Positions 1 to 10,619 of a DNA stretch of 64,000 nucleotides are shown piece after piece. The position numbers and the translations under genes are program-made. Position 1 is the first letter of the stretch; each line of letters starts with the position of its first letter. This DNA comes from Mactra quadrangularis (taxonomy: Eukaryota; Mollusca; Bivalvia; Venerida; Mactridae), in NCBI GenBank assembly GCA_025267735.1, contig CM046299.1, positions 32,812,887-32,876,886 on the forward strand, written 5' to 3'. The notes below the pieces were generated by a model. That model saw only the letters and a program-made list of their open reading frames with translations. It was not told the DNA's origin and did not search any database.

Positions 1-356
1 CCAATAAAATGTTAAGTGGTTAACTAGTTACGGTAACTAGATAATCACTTAAATAACTAGATAATTAAGAGGTTAACTAGTTACGTAACTAGATAACCAA
101 TTACCAGTTAGCGATATTTTGTATAAGTGGTAAGTGGTTATCTTGTTACGTAACTAGTTAACCTCTTAATTATCTAGTTATTTAAGTGATTATCTAGTTA
201 CCGTAACTAGATATTCACTTACCACTTAGCGATTATAGATAAGTGATAACAGGTTAACTAGTTACGTAACTAGTTAACCAGATAATTAACTAGATAATTA
301 AGTGGTTTTCTAGTTAACGTAACTAGATAACCACTTACCACTTATCTATAAATAGC
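1..356 (+). repeat. Left terminal inverted repeat of the 19 kb element
   Basis: The arm is a string of perfect or near-perfect palindromes centred on CTAGTTACGTAACTAG, joined by AT-rich links such as TTATCTAGTTATTTAAGTG. The modules alternate between GTTACGTAAC and GTTACGGTAAC centres. The inner end is CCACTTATCTATAAATAG, identical to the inner end of the right arm. Single-stranded DNA from this arm could form several cruciforms. The outer edge is cut by the window start. Confidence 0.85.
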
Positions 357-460
357 ATTGTTTTGTTCAACCGTATTGATACACAGTCTCACTTCAGTCA
401 TTGCTGACATTAGACGAGATGTCTTTGGGAATTACTTTGGATTTTGTTTCGAAATAGAGG
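346..460 (+). promoter_or_regulatory. TATA-type promoter, leader exon and splice donor for the transposase
   Basis: CTATAAATAG at 347-356 is a good TATA box at the inner edge of the arm. A start about 30 bases downstream would fall near the TCACTTCAGTC stretch at about 390. The leader then runs to GAG|GTAAAT, a good splice donor at 460. The matching acceptor is a long pyrimidine run ending in CTTAG at 1022, directly before the transposase ATG. An upstream ATG at 419 opens only a 12-codon frame. The right arm carries the same TATA box in mirror image. Confidence 0.5.
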
Positions 461-504
461 TAAATAGTTTTATTTTATATAAATGTAATATATGTATTGT
501 TTGT

Positions 505-794
505 TTAAATTGTTAGGGTTTAACCCCGAAGCAACACTTTGTGTAGGTCATATCACGGTGGTCAGTCAACCTACACATCGTTCCTGGAAAGGCCAAAGTT
601 GGAAGGCACATACGTAAAAAAATTCAGTGACTGACAACTGCCGTACATGATTCAGAAACTGGGGTAGGAGGGAGAATCGCCGTAGAAATAATTTCATGAC
701 CAATTAAGTTACACGAAAGTATGCTCTGCACGGGATTGAACCCACGATCCTCGATCAGTAGATTTGCGCGCTACAGACTGAGTTAGCCGGGCGG
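505..794 (-). mobile_element. tRNA-Lys-type SINE
   Basis: On the minus strand the head starts at 794 with GCCCGGCTAACTCAGTC (A box) and continues to GTGGGTTCAATCCC (B box). Spacing and sequence follow tRNA-Lys. The body contains CCAGGAACGATGTGTAGG, and the 3' end reads GGGTTAAACCCTAAC, a tail style common in invertebrate SINEs. It lies inside the presumed intron of the transposase transcript. The anticodon stem is degenerate, so it is not a functional tRNA. Confidence 0.7.
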
Positions 795-1022
795 ATAAAT
801 AAACTGATTCTAATATTTAATACTGACAAAACATATTTACAATAAATGTTATAATTCAGTCACATGTTTATTTCCATTCATATGATATTTGGTGAATAGT
901 TTTACGGCTTCTGGTATCTTAAAAACTTCCCTTTTGTACACCATTTATAACACATTTTACTACATTTGGTCATTTGTATGATTACTTTTCTTTCTACCTA
1001 TCTGCATCTTTTTTTTTCTTAG

Positions 1023-2203
1023 ATGCAAGTTGATCCTATAACCAGGGATGAAAGGGTTGCTATGTACTATCACCAAGGATTCACAATCAAGGAGATTGTT
1101 GGTTTTATGATATTACAGCACGACACGATACTGAGTGAACGAACAGTACACAGGATTTAGAGAAGCCAGGGACTCTACAGGCGTCAAAATCAAAGCAGAT
1201 TACCCCATGTTGTGGAAACAATTCTGTTGGAACTTTCAGGAACCGGACAGAATGCCGGATATCGACAAATAAGACAAAGACTTTTAGTACACCATGGCAT
1301 AGTCGCAACTAATGAAACTGTCAGGCTTGCACTAAGTGAAATAGACCCAAATGGTGTAATGCTTAGACAGTCAAAATCTCTTAGACGTCGAGTTTATAGG
1401 AATGCTGGTCCTAACTTTTCAATTCATTTAGATGGATTGGATAAGTCAAAACCATATGGCGTGTCAGTGCATGGTGCTATAGACGGGGTTTCCAGACGAC
1501 TGTTTTGGTTAGAATGTTGCAACTCAAACAAAAAATTTCAGTATGTGAGTCACTTTTATTTGAATTATGTTGAAGAAATACATGGGTTCCCGCTTCGCGT
1601 GTTCGCAGATCGAGGCACAGAAAATGTTATTGTCCGTGATATACAATAATTATGCTTTGCATTCGATCGACCTGCATCAGTTTTGGGATATAGCAATTTT
1701 GTGTATGTGTCCTCCACCAGGAATGTAAGAATTGAACGATTTTGGAGGACATTAAGGGACATGTGTGGGAATGCATGGATGAATTTTTTAAGGATATGTG
1801 TGACTTAGGGATCCTAGATACAACAGATAACCTTCACCTGGAATGTGTAAGATATTGTTTTTTTACTCTAATAAGAAAAATTCTAAAAGATGTAATAAGT
1901 GTGTGGAACTCACATCGGGTTAGGCAGTGTCGTTTTGCCGAGAGTCCAGCTGGCAAACCGGGCGTTTTGTTTTATCAACCGGAACTGTATGGTGCTAGGA
2001 ATTTTAAAGTTCCACTGGTAAATGGTTTGCAAGAAGTCAAAGAAAGGTTTTGCGAGAATCCACCCCAGGATGGTGTATCTGAAGAATTTTTAATTTTAGC
2101 CAGGAATGTATTGACAGATTTCGATATGGAACACCCTGCTAGAAAAAGATTTGAAGCCACGGAAACGTTCATTGCAATAACTGCTTACGTCGACTGCTTA
2201 TAA
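1023..2203 (+). pseudogene. Decayed integrase-core (DDE) transposase
   Basis: The frame starts at ATG 1023, right after a splice-acceptor-like CTTAG. It begins with a helix-turn-helix-like stretch (GFTIKEIVGF, SERTVHRI). A linker region NAGYRQIRQRLLVHHGI follows, resembling the AGYR region of integrase-type transposases. The core has candidate catalytic residues: D in IHLDG (about 1435), D in VFADRGTEN (about 1607) and E in VRIERFWRT (about 1735). The C-terminal part (CDLGILDTTDNLHLECVRY and WNSHRVRQ) fits a family of animal integrase-core proteins. There are in-frame stops at 1158 (TAG) and 1647 (TAA), and a one-base frameshift between about 1745 and 1775. The product would be a nuclear transposase acting on the palindromic arms. 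It is clearly inactive here. Superfamily (possibly IS3EU) is uncertain. Confidence 0.75.
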
Positions 2204-2758
2204 AAATATATGTATTGACAGCGTTTCTCAACATTATTCAAGAGTTTTCTGTCTATTTGTAATTTTAACATTGTGCACAAAGGTAGAATTAAAGCAGTAG
2301 AAGATCTAATCCTAATCTAGACTGATCTGTATACTTATTTAATGTAACTAAACATTTTATTCTTCCCGAAGGGAAACGGCACACACCAGATATAGTTTTG
2401 TCAAATTCTGAGAACGAAAGAACATCAGCTGAAAAAGATCTGGCATCAGTTATGCTTTCACTTATAATGGTGTAACTACTTAATCATTTTCACCAAGGAT
2501 GGCAATTGTTCAGAGCTGAGTGTGTCAACACTCTGATCTTTTTTTCTTACTAACTGTATCAACACGCTGTCTGGTTGGTAAAGCAATCAGAAATAGTAGA
2601 TATTTTGTTTAAACTTTCCATGCATTCGAATTCTGTATATTTTCAGTATTAATTAAAAAGAGGAAAATAATCTCTGCTTCTCATTGTATTTGTTTGCAAG
2701 TATGAGTGGATTGTCACAATATTTGCACAATATACAGTGCCATCCCAAATTATCCTTA
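2204..2758. other. No gene seen
   Basis: AT-rich sequence downstream of the transposase. AATTAAA-like signals occur near 2290 and 2655 and could serve as polyadenylation signals. I see no other structure. Confidence 0.4.
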
Positions 2759-2929
2759 GGTGGGTTGGTACCTTTCTCGGAGAAAAAATATCATGTTCAC
2801 CGATTACGATAAAAAATGGCAGACAGATACCTTCATGCTTCTTCTTTGTTTTTCTGGTAACCTTGGCGACTTTGTCGTTATTTTCACGTCATTTTTTTTA
2901 ATTTTCTCCGAGTAAGGTACCAACCCACC
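2759..2929. mobile_element. Short deletion derivative of the TTAA-type GGTGGGTYGGTACC family
   Basis: Inverted ends GGTGGGTTGGTACCTT and AAGGTACCAACCCACC bound 171 bp. The same ends and the subterminal text CAGATACCTTCATGCTTCTT recur in the 2.5 kb palindromic element at 35633-38138. The flanks (CCTTA and TTTAA) resemble a damaged TTAA target. It is non-autonomous and has no coding capacity. Confidence 0.7.
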
Positions 2930-3071
2930 TTTAATTATCTTATCACTTTAAAGCTGGATTTTTTCATTAACAGGGTTCTATCTTATTTTAGATGTATCTT
3001 TGCATTAGTACAATTATGATAGATTGTAATATTTGAAAGAACAGTAAGGATACTTCATACAACTGTAATTG

Positions 3072-3764
3072 TTAAACATGTACATGCATCTGAATACGGT
3101 ATAAATATGTTAGTCTCAACAAGGTAACAACATGACCAATTTGTTCTGCATCACTTTCCTTAAAAAATTCTATCCAGTATGATACAACAGGGTTATAAGC
3201 ACGTCTTGTAGATGATGTTTGGAATTTTGATCGCAAAAACTCGGCCAAGTGGAATTTCACGTTCTGTATCTTGGTTAGCTGAATATGTCGCAATTCACGC
3301 AATGATTCGTCATACTCACGGTGTATAAACGAAAACGAAACTGTACGATCGCTGTTGATCAGTATTTTATGATTTTCTTCAATACCCAACCTAAACACTG
3401 AAAACTGAAGTAAAATAAGATTAAATTCTGTACGATGTCTGTTGATGTGATGTAAAATGATGTGTACGACGTCTGTTGATGTGTTTGTCCGACTTCTGTT
3501 GATGCAAATTTTTGATTTGTTACATTCTGTACGATGTCGATTGATATTAATTAATGATAATATACTTGTTTCTTTATCATTTCCGCCACCGAAGTAAAGA
3601 AGTAGACCATGTTGTGAAGATGTGCATAAAGAATATAACCTCTGGTAGAATTTTAGATAAGGAAGATATTTCACTTTAATTTTGTACAATAACAATTGTA
3701 AGCTTGAGAGCAGTAGATACACAAAAATTTTCATACACTGACCACAAAAAAGTATACAGTCCAT
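3072..3764 (-). CDS. Unrecognised 230-codon ORF with INRHRTE-type repeats
   Basis: I do not recognise this protein. It is one of the longer minus-strand frames in this AT-rich stretch. Its middle holds four related short repeats (NINRHRTE, CINRSRTN, HINRHRTE, LINSDRT) from a roughly 20-bp DNA repeat at 3339-3550. The C-terminal 90 residues are polar and charged (RELRHIQLTK, VSYWIEFFKES) and look more protein-like than the hydrophobic N-terminus. There is no convincing start context and no splice evidence. It may be a fortuitous frame through a minisatellite or a relic of a cargo gene of the large element. Confidence 0.2.
   Translation of the reverse strand: MDCILFCGQCMKIFVYLLLSSLQLLLYKIKVKYLPYLKFYQRLYSLCTSSQHGLLLYFGGGNDKETSILSLININRHRTECNKSKICINRSRTNTSTDVVHIILHHINRHRTEFNLILLQFSVFRLGIEENHKILINSDRTVSFSFIHREYDESLRELRHIQLTKIQNVKFHLAEFLRSKFQTSSTRRAYNPVVSYWIEFFKESDAEQIGHVVTLLRLTYLYRIQMHVHV
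3339..3550. repeat. Degenerate minisatellite, core TCTGTACGATGTCTGTTGATG-like
   Basis: About five imperfect copies of a core close to CTGTACGAYGTCTGTTGATG occur, separated by 10-60 bp of unrelated sequence. The clearest are near 3345, 3428, 3465, 3490 and 3527. Confidence 0.55.
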
Positions 3765-3935
3765 TAATTTTTTTTCATTATATAGTATTTTATGATCTTC
3801 ATTTTTGCTTTTGTAATTTTATTTTACATAGTGGAAAAAACATGCTTAACATTTATTTATATTTCAATACAATAACAACAAATTCAATATAATTGAATTA
3901 TCAAATTTCAATCAAAATTACAGGAGAGGTCCGTA

Positions 3936-4420
3936 AAGGCCTGTCCACGACGGCAATACAAATAACACTTAAACACAGTTAGTATTTGGTGTAACCCTCT
4001 ACAACAATGGTGCGTGGCATACCTCTAACCAGCCTCTGGTACTTCTCCACAGTGGTTCTGGACTTGTCCGATTAAAGATTAGCTTTCAGCTCTGTAAGGT
4101 TACGTGAGCGATACTGTCGCACAGCTGTTTTCAACTTAAACCACAAGTGTTCAATAGGGTTTAAGTCTGGGCTCTTCGGGGCCAACATATCAGTTCCATG
4201 ATGTCATTATTCTCTTTCTGTTTATGTGTTCATTCATTCTCCTGCGAAAGTAAAACCCACCATCATTCTGGAAGAGAGTGAATCATGACTCATCTGTACA
4301 CAGATGTACATCACTTCAGTCTACCCTGGTCCAGTCTGCATGATTGTTGGCAAATTCCATCCGTTTTGCACGATGAACAGCTGTCAGGGGTGGTTTCTTC
4401 ACTGCTCATTCTGCAATAGA
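3936..4420 (-). pseudogene. Tc1/mariner transposase relic (C-terminal half)
   Basis: On the minus strand a degraded frame reads HRAKRMEFANNH, then TDESWFTLFQNDGG (second catalytic Asp region). Further on it reads LAPKSPDLNPIEHLWFKLK (third catalytic residue in the DLNPIE motif), and it ends near RGMPRTIVVEGYTKY. These are standard landmarks of Tc1-family DDE transposases, which cut and paste DNA at TA sites. Several stops and frameshifts are present and the N-terminal DNA-binding part is missing. I found no inverted ends. Confidence 0.8.
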
Positions 4421-5219
4421 AAAAAAAATGTTTAACTTGGGTCAAATAGGCAAAAGTGCAATGCACTTAGTTTCAGGTTCAATCTGATAATAACCCAATC
4501 AAATTTCCGCTTGCATACTCGCTTATCCTGGACAACAACGCCCTACTGGATATCTGTTTACGAAGAATTTTTAAGGTAAAAACAACAATGAAAGTGAAAG
4601 AAGAAATAAAATACTAAGCAAAACCTCATCTTGTTACTCCCTTTCTTCGGCAAACTTGACAACAAGCTCCCTTTGCTGGAACTTGGCCGCACACTCAATC
4701 CTCTGTTAAATTGTTAGTCACATTATCACTTTTCTTCTTGAAAATAAGTGTCAGCAAAAGCGAATAACTACCAATATCATTATTTCAAGGCATTTCATTC
4801 ATTTGATGAGTACCCAAAGTAAACAAAATTTTAATCCCCCCTCCCTCATAGCAGAATACTGAAAAAAAATCCTTCCAACCTATGAAATTGTGTACCTTAA
4901 GGAAATTACCCCTTTACTATTTTTTAATTGAATATACTCCTTTAATGGACAGTTATCTCCCTTCTTAAAATGTAATGTTTCGGCCTTCCCATGCAGAAAA
5001 ACTGATGTTTGGTCATATTTTGTCTGTAAAATTAGTTTTAGACACTGTATACTTTAATTAGGTGGGCACAAACAAAGGGTACAAAAGTACAATTAAGTTA
5101 AATATAACCTTTTTCATGAATTATGCATTGCTTAAGATAGTGGTACATGACTAAACTCTTAAAACGCAATAATATCATATTAAATCACACAATTAAATCA
5201 AACGAAGTCGTACAATACT
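4421..5219. other. No gene seen
   Basis: AT-rich filler. I found no long frame, inverted repeat or RNA feature. Confidence 0.4.
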
Positions 5220-5593
5220 TTAAAGCCCGTGTCACATATTCGCGAGTTGGTACTGCGAGTTTCCGCGACGATGGGCGAGTTTAATCTCGTGGCAAAAATG
5301 AAAGAGTTGTCACGACATTTGTTTATAAAGAGTCTTGCACGACATCTGCTCGAGTGTTGTACGACACTCACACGAGACGTCCACGATCATCGACGGTCAG
5401 CGACGATTCATAGCGATCGACATACGAGCGACATGTACACGATATTCTCTCAACATCTAACGACATTCATACGAGCGACTACGAGTTTCGACGATTTATC
5501 CCGATTTCAACGCGACATGTTAACGGGTTCATTACGATCTGTGGAGAGAGTAGTGCGACACACATTTTAGATGACACGACATCTTGCGAAGGC

Positions 5594-5602
5594 TGTATAA
5601 AT
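5594..5602 (+). promoter_or_regulatory. TATA box of the Harbinger-type element
   Basis: GTATAAATA lies about 45 bases upstream of ATG 5647, which starts the transposase-like frame. The spacing suits an RNA polymerase II core promoter. Confidence 0.45.
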
Positions 5603-5646
5603 AGCAAGCAAAGCGCATGAGCACCAAAAGGTGAAAGACATGCAGG

Positions 5647-5937
5647 ATGATCAGACTGGTGGCATTGATGGCGCATGTTGATGAAGAAGATGCCGATGAT
5701 GAACTTGAAATATCAAGACTGATTTAAAATCGTTTAACAAGAGATAGTATTGGCAGAGCGCACCGACAGTGTTCGGTTAGACCATGGATTATGAGAAGGG
5801 TTGACTTTGGACATTATGACCGTCTGATGCGTGAGCTTGAAATGGAAGACAAAAAATCGTTTACCAACTTTCTGCGTTTACATCCAGAGATGTTCATCGA
5901 AATGAATGTTGACAGATTTCTTCCGAAGTATATTTAA
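5647..5937 (+). pseudogene. N-terminal fragment of a PIF/Harbinger transposase
   Basis: The frame from ATG 5647 has an acidic start (HVDEEDADDELEI), an in-frame TAA at 5725, then VRPWIMRRVDFGHYDRLM and a KKSFTNFLRLHPEMFIEM stretch. This block is typical of the region ahead of the DDE domain in animal Harbinger (HARBI1-like) transposases. The frame closes at TAA 5935. No DDE core follows before the terminal repeat, so the catalytic part was lost by internal deletion. The family inserts at three-base TWA targets. Confidence 0.7.
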
Positions 5938-6316
5938 CTCGCGATAATGTCGTGTGATTGTCGCAAGAAGGTCGCGCAAACTCGTGAAGATGTTGCAAAA
6001 ACTCGCAAAGACTCGCGCACATATCGCGGTGGTAGATTTCACGGCGACATGTGACGACATTACTACGACACGAGTACTAGTTTTCACGACATGCATACGA
6101 CATCCTCTCGACATCTACACGAGATAAAATGTTCGGCGACCCACCGCGAGAATTTTAAACGGTTTAAAATTGTCGCCGCGACAAGCCAAGACGCTGCGAC
6201 ATGTGGAGAGATGCATCGACATCAGTACGAGATCTACACGATACCAGCCGAGTTGCTGCGAGTTGCAACTCGCCGAAACTCGCTATCAATTTTTTTGCCT
6301 GTGTGACACGGGCTTT

Positions 6317-7396
6317 ACAAAAAATCGTTAGTAGTCGTACACAATCATTTGTCGAAGTCGTACAGTATGTCGGCGAATGCACATGACATAAACGTCAAGT
6401 TTACACATAGTTGCATTCAACATTTTGATAAATTATTGATATAATACGATAAATAATTTATTCTATACCAAAAAAGTCTTCATACAATAACATGAATGTG
6501 ATTTGTTTTCTCGAAATCGAGTTTACAAGACAAGCTATGGATGTCAACAAAGCAAAATAGTTCGTGATTTGGAAGTGATTGTTAACGTTTTTACTATAAA
6601 AGAACGATATGGAATCAGCAAAACTGCTACAAATAGTTTATCAAGAGCTAAGGTTTATTTTGAAAATCTGTCTATGTACCAGAAGATTTGTTATCCCATA
6701 AAAACTAATAAATTGTACTTCTGTATAAATTCACTACCAATCGCAATCACTGATGTCGTACAGTCGTTTATACACCGTGATACTTGTATTTTGTTAAATA
6801 ACCACAATATTTCCTCTTGATGTACTTTATAATCTAGTACAGTAGAAGGTCCAAACACAGTGCCAAAGTAGTCAGTAACTCTCTCTAGATAACAATATTA
6901 AACTTCCTGTTCAATCTTTTTCCCCACATACATGTACATGTAGACTCGGTCTTGTATTGTACTTAGAAAATACCGACTCAGATTCAATCTTGTTCATGGA
7001 GATTGTATGATTATGAGATAGAGAGACTACTATGACTTGCTTTAGTCAGTGAGTCTTGACCACGATTTTGTATTGTCCAATTTTAACCTGTCAAATATGA
7101 ATATAATTTCATGGTGTCTACACACACTTATTTAGAGTGTGTAATGACTATGAATTATGTATGAGTGACAGGTTTATAAAACTGGACAATATTAGGAACA
7201 TTCCTAATAAAGGTAACACAAACATGAATAAATGCAGCAGAAGGAATAGGTTCGCAATGTTGTTTTAACATGGATTATACCTTTTGTCACAGTAATATTT
7301 AGACTTTCCCAATCTTCGTGGCTCACTGAATAACATCTGACTAAAGTACCAGTCATAATAACAATAATAAAACAAACCAATGGTTGATAATTTTAA
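6317..7396. other. No recognised gene; one long-spaced inverted repeat
   Basis: An open frame of 105 codons at 6503-6820 (plus) has no recognisable motif and is probably fortuitous. TTGTCCAATTTTAACCTGTCA near 7073 is mirrored by TGACAGGTTTATAAAACTGG near 7167, which suggests a small degraded inverted-repeat element at about 7073-7190. Confidence 0.35.
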
Positions 7397-7400
7397 TATA

Positions 7401-7648
7401 AGTTCGTTTAGGATAACTTGAGACAAAATACATGATACCATTTTAAAACACAGGTGGATTTAAGTTTAGAACACATAATTATCGACTATTATCAGTTGGG
7501 TTTTTTTATGAGAACACACGTTTCAGTCATTATGACATGCTTAAGACTTTCATTGCACAAATCAGCTGACATCCCTGTTTTATGTTATACCTTAGACCCA
7601 AATATGTAAACAGACCGAGTCGTTTGTCTCAAATTATCCTAAACGAGC
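7401..7648. mobile_element. 248-bp MITE with TATA-flanked inverted ends
   Basis: AGTTCGTTTAGGATAACTTG at the left matches, inverted, CAAATTATCCTAAACGAGC at the right. Both ends are flanked by TATA (7397-7400 and 7649-7652), consistent with a TA or TATA target duplication. It has no coding capacity. Confidence 0.6.
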
Positions 7649-7652
7649 TATA

Positions 7653-8440
7653 ACACCACCTTTCTTTACTCGTATTTTACCAATTAATAGTATGTAAACA
7701 TCCAAAATAATAATACCCGAAGGCGAATTATTCCAAAAAGTACATGTAACCCCAATTTCTAAATACTTTGATTTTGAGCTTCACTCTGTTATCACAATTA
7801 CCATTACCGGACAAGTCTTGCCCTGTGTATAGAACAACACCAACATCGTTTTTATTTGTTTGGGTCGTCAGACCAAACAAATAATGGTAGCGAAATTTCA
7901 GACCCGAATGCTGTTAATTGCAAATACCGAAAGTAGTCCGCTTTTTTGAAGCGGTTACTTCCCTTTACATGGACATTAACGCCGAAAAATTCAGGGGAGA
8001 TCACTGCGTGAAGATTGTCAAATGGACTGGTCCCCTGCGAACTATAATAGGACAGGGAACCAGATTAATTGTCAAATAACAGGCGCATTAATTTTCAAAC
8101 CTGATCATGGAAGACAATATAGTTCCCGATTGGTCGAAGATTTCTAATATTGTGCAATTCTGTAACATTTCCGCAAATTACTGGTAATATATTGAAATAA
8201 TTTTGATTAAACGCACGTCAATTTTGAACTCTTCAATTAAAAGGTGTTCGCCTATGGGTTAGTTTATATAACAAATTCAATTTGTCACGTGATCAAACCA
8301 CGCTGAAGAGTCAACAGAACAACCCACGGAGAAGAAAGAAAGAAGATTTGTAAATAAAATTTCATGCAATATTTATTATACATTATCGTTTGTTGGTATT
8401 ATTTATTAACAAGAAATATATGTAAAGTTGATTTCACATA
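7653..8440. other. No gene seen; small hairpins
   Basis: TTATTTGTTTGGTC-type arms form a hairpin around 7852-7884 (centre GTCGTCAGAC). A weaker hairpin, CCGCTTTTTTGAAGCGG, lies near 7938. Nothing else stands out. Confidence 0.4.
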
Positions 8441-8960
8441 ACAAACCAATTAGTGACAGTGATAATATTGATTAAAGCGCATACAGATTCATTTTTTTGT
8501 TGGGCACAGACACAGGTCCTTTGTTTACTTAAATAGGCCTATCATTATAAAGCGACGCCAAATAATTTGGATCGTGTGGATGTGATTTTCAGTTTAAGAA
8601 GCTGCCTGAATACTTTTTCCACAAAACGAACAGGTTTGTGACAGTGACAACTTTGATTAAAGCGCATATATTTTAAGTAGGTCACAGTTCCTCTGTTTAT
8701 TTACGTTTTAAGCGACGCCATATTGGATATTTAATGTGGATGTGATTTTCATTTGAAGAAGTTATAAGATGCTGCGGTAATGTTGTAACTTTTTTTAAAT
8801 GAAATATGACCGTAGAATTCATTTGCAACAAACACTAGTATGTGACAGTAATAAATGTGCGCGAAATCACACAGAAGTCGGAATAAGGTCACGGCTCCTT
8901 TGTTCTCGCCTAAAATTGCAAAATCATGAATTGAGGGCAACTCCACTGATCGGGGACCAC
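8441..8960. repeat. Three diverged tandem copies of a ~190-bp unit
   Basis: Each unit opens with AACAAACYA...GTGACAGT, continues with TTGATTAAAGCGCATA or a variant, then GGTCACRGYTCCTYTGTT, and reaches AAGCGACGCCA and GTGGATGTGATTTTCA. Units begin near 8441, 8628 and 8826. The third is shortened and more diverged. Confidence 0.65.
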
Positions 8961-9369
8961 ATTATTTTCAGTTCATTAAAATATAAATTTATAACCCTGT
9001 GGCATTGTTCTTTGAATTCATAGCATCTGTATACGTAGTATCTGTACTACATTTATATCTCATTGTTTCCACACAACCTTCACCTTTCTTATAGTCCGTG
9101 ACCCAAACAAATTCAGCGCCTTCTGTGCTTTGATTTATAAATTTAACAAATATTAAAATAGACAGGTTAACTAACTGTTTTCAAAGTCGACCTATTGTGA
9201 ACACCAAGTCGATTGCAGCATCTGCTTTTTAATCTTTGGGGGCTTAATTAAGGTTTTTGCATGAAAACAAACTCTGTGATTACAAAAGCTTTCCTTAAGC
9301 TCTATGAGTCGATAGGTGAAATAAATCTTATTTGCTAAAATATGTTGTTTCCGATACTCAATGGCATAC
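8961..9369. other. No gene seen
   Basis: AT-rich sequence without a long frame or clear repeat. Confidence 0.35.
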
Positions 9370-9452
9370 ATATTGGAACCATTATTGTGTGGTTACCATG
9401 AGAATGACATTAATTGTCATTCTAATGGTAACCACACAATAATGGTTCCAAT
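9370..9452. repeat. Near-perfect 83-bp palindrome, hAT target
   Basis: ATTGGAACCATTATTGTGTG...CACACAATAATGGTTCCAAT is an inverted repeat with arms of about 38 bp around GACATTAATTGTC. The hAT element at 9453 inserted at its right tip. Confidence 0.85.
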
Positions 9453-10619
9453 TAGGGCTCTATACCGGTATACGATATATATCGAATACCGGTATTGTAG
9501 GTTCGATAGATATATCGGATCGAACGTTTCTGTATCGAACAAAATATCGATCAACGACGACCATACACGTAAAATCAATGGCCTGAAAATCAGTTCATAT
9601 TTTGTATCGCCCAATCAACATTCTACTTAAAGACGTCATTGGTTCTACTGCTTCTGGTTCTGTATGGACTAATTTGTGGACGAACAACCTCATAATATGA
9701 CATTCCTTTACGCAAACGTCTTACACCGGTTACATCATACTTTGTTCTTTTCAAAGGGAAGTAATTGTTGCTGTTAGAATGTCCTAAATAAAGGTTCTTT
9801 TGTTTTTAATTAGTCCGGAAACCAACAATCAGCAGCGTGTTCAGTGACGTCTGTTACTAGCAAACGTTACGAGTACGGGACAAATCAACCCTTAGACAAC
9901 TCAACCCGTGGATAACTCAAACCAAAGTTGGGACAACTCAAACCGTTAGTGAGGTATTGAATTTTCTCGGTTTGAGTTGTCTTTTGGTTGATTTGTCCAG
10001 AACCTAACGTTACGGAACGTTCGGAGTTATTGAACACGCTGCAATATTAAAGTGACAGGCTAAAGTGAAAATGGTGAACCATCACATAAGAGAGCCAAAT
10101 TCTGATGGAAGCGTTTTGAAGTGATGATGATGACCATTCAGTTTCTTCCATCAACAGTAAAAGCTTTCTAAGGAATAAATAATTGAAAGTTTACAGAGAC
10201 ATGTCAAAACATCCTTATCATTTGCTTTAAAAAAATCGGTATAGACTCCTGTATTTGTGCACATTAGCTGCTTAATATTTTGTTGCTCAATGCTCAGGCC
10301 ACTTCTGTAGCTTCTAAACGGGTAATTTCAACCTCAAGGGACATCCTGTCAGCAGAAAGATCATGTCTAAACCCAGACTCACTTGATTCAATACTTTTTT
10401 AATGCAAACATCATATACTTTAACATTTAATATTAATAAGACAGGGCATTTAGAAGTATGGTGATAAAACAATTAAAATAAATAAATAAATCAACAGTGA
10501 ATTGTTGTTTCATATAAAAAATCTATATATCATTAAAATATCATATGATATATCGAATATCGATCATTTTGTATCGATACGAATATCGTATCGATTATTC
10601 TGACCGATATAGAGCCCTA
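9453..10619 (+). mobile_element. Non-autonomous hAT-type element, copy 1
   Basis: Ends are TAGGGCTCTATA... and ...TATAGAGCCCTA. Flanking octamers GTTCCAAT (9445-9452) and GGTCCAAT (10620-10627) match at 7 of 8 positions, as expected of the 8-bp hAT duplication. Subterminal regions are rich in ATCGAT/CGATAT palindromes (CCGGTATACGATATATATCG on the left, GATACGAATATCGTATCG on the right). The same element occurs inverted at 35711-36897. A foldback element is nested at 9832-10042. I see no transposase. Confidence 0.85.
9832..10042 (-). mobile_element. Foldback element with TTGAGTTGTC repeats, copy 1 (nested in hAT)
   Basis: The ends GCAGCGTGTTCA and TGAACACGCTGC are inverted. The interior iterates a 10-12-bp word (GACAACTCAAMC / GGTTTGAGTTGTC) in both orientations. 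Reverse-complemented, it aligns along its length with 24082-24290 and shares its ends with 17701-18008. It is absent from the other hAT copy, so it inserted after the hAT. Confidence 0.8.

Larger units (their letters stand above)
5220..6316. mobile_element. PIF/Harbinger-type internally deleted transposon rich in CGACAT/CGAGT motifs
   Basis: The ends are inverted: TAAAGCCCGTGTCACA at 5220-5235 and TGTGACACGGGCTTTA at 6301-6316. Between them lies the start of a Harbinger-like transposase. Both subterminal regions (about 5230-5570 and 5940-6290) are crowded with short related motifs such as ACGACAT, CGAGCGACA and ACTCGC. The 3' catalytic part of the transposase is absent, so the copy is a deletion derivative. 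A TTA-type target duplication is possible at CTTTAAAG/GCTTTACA but cannot be separated from the termini. Confidence 0.7.

Noticed and set aside
1..356. CRISPR-like regular repeats
   Set aside because: The repeats are overlapping palindromes without unique spacers, mirrored at 18658-19014, in animal DNA.
5229..5570. 113-codon ORF in the Harbinger-type element
   Set aside because: It is a frame through the CGACAT word array; the real transposase fragment is at 5647-5937.
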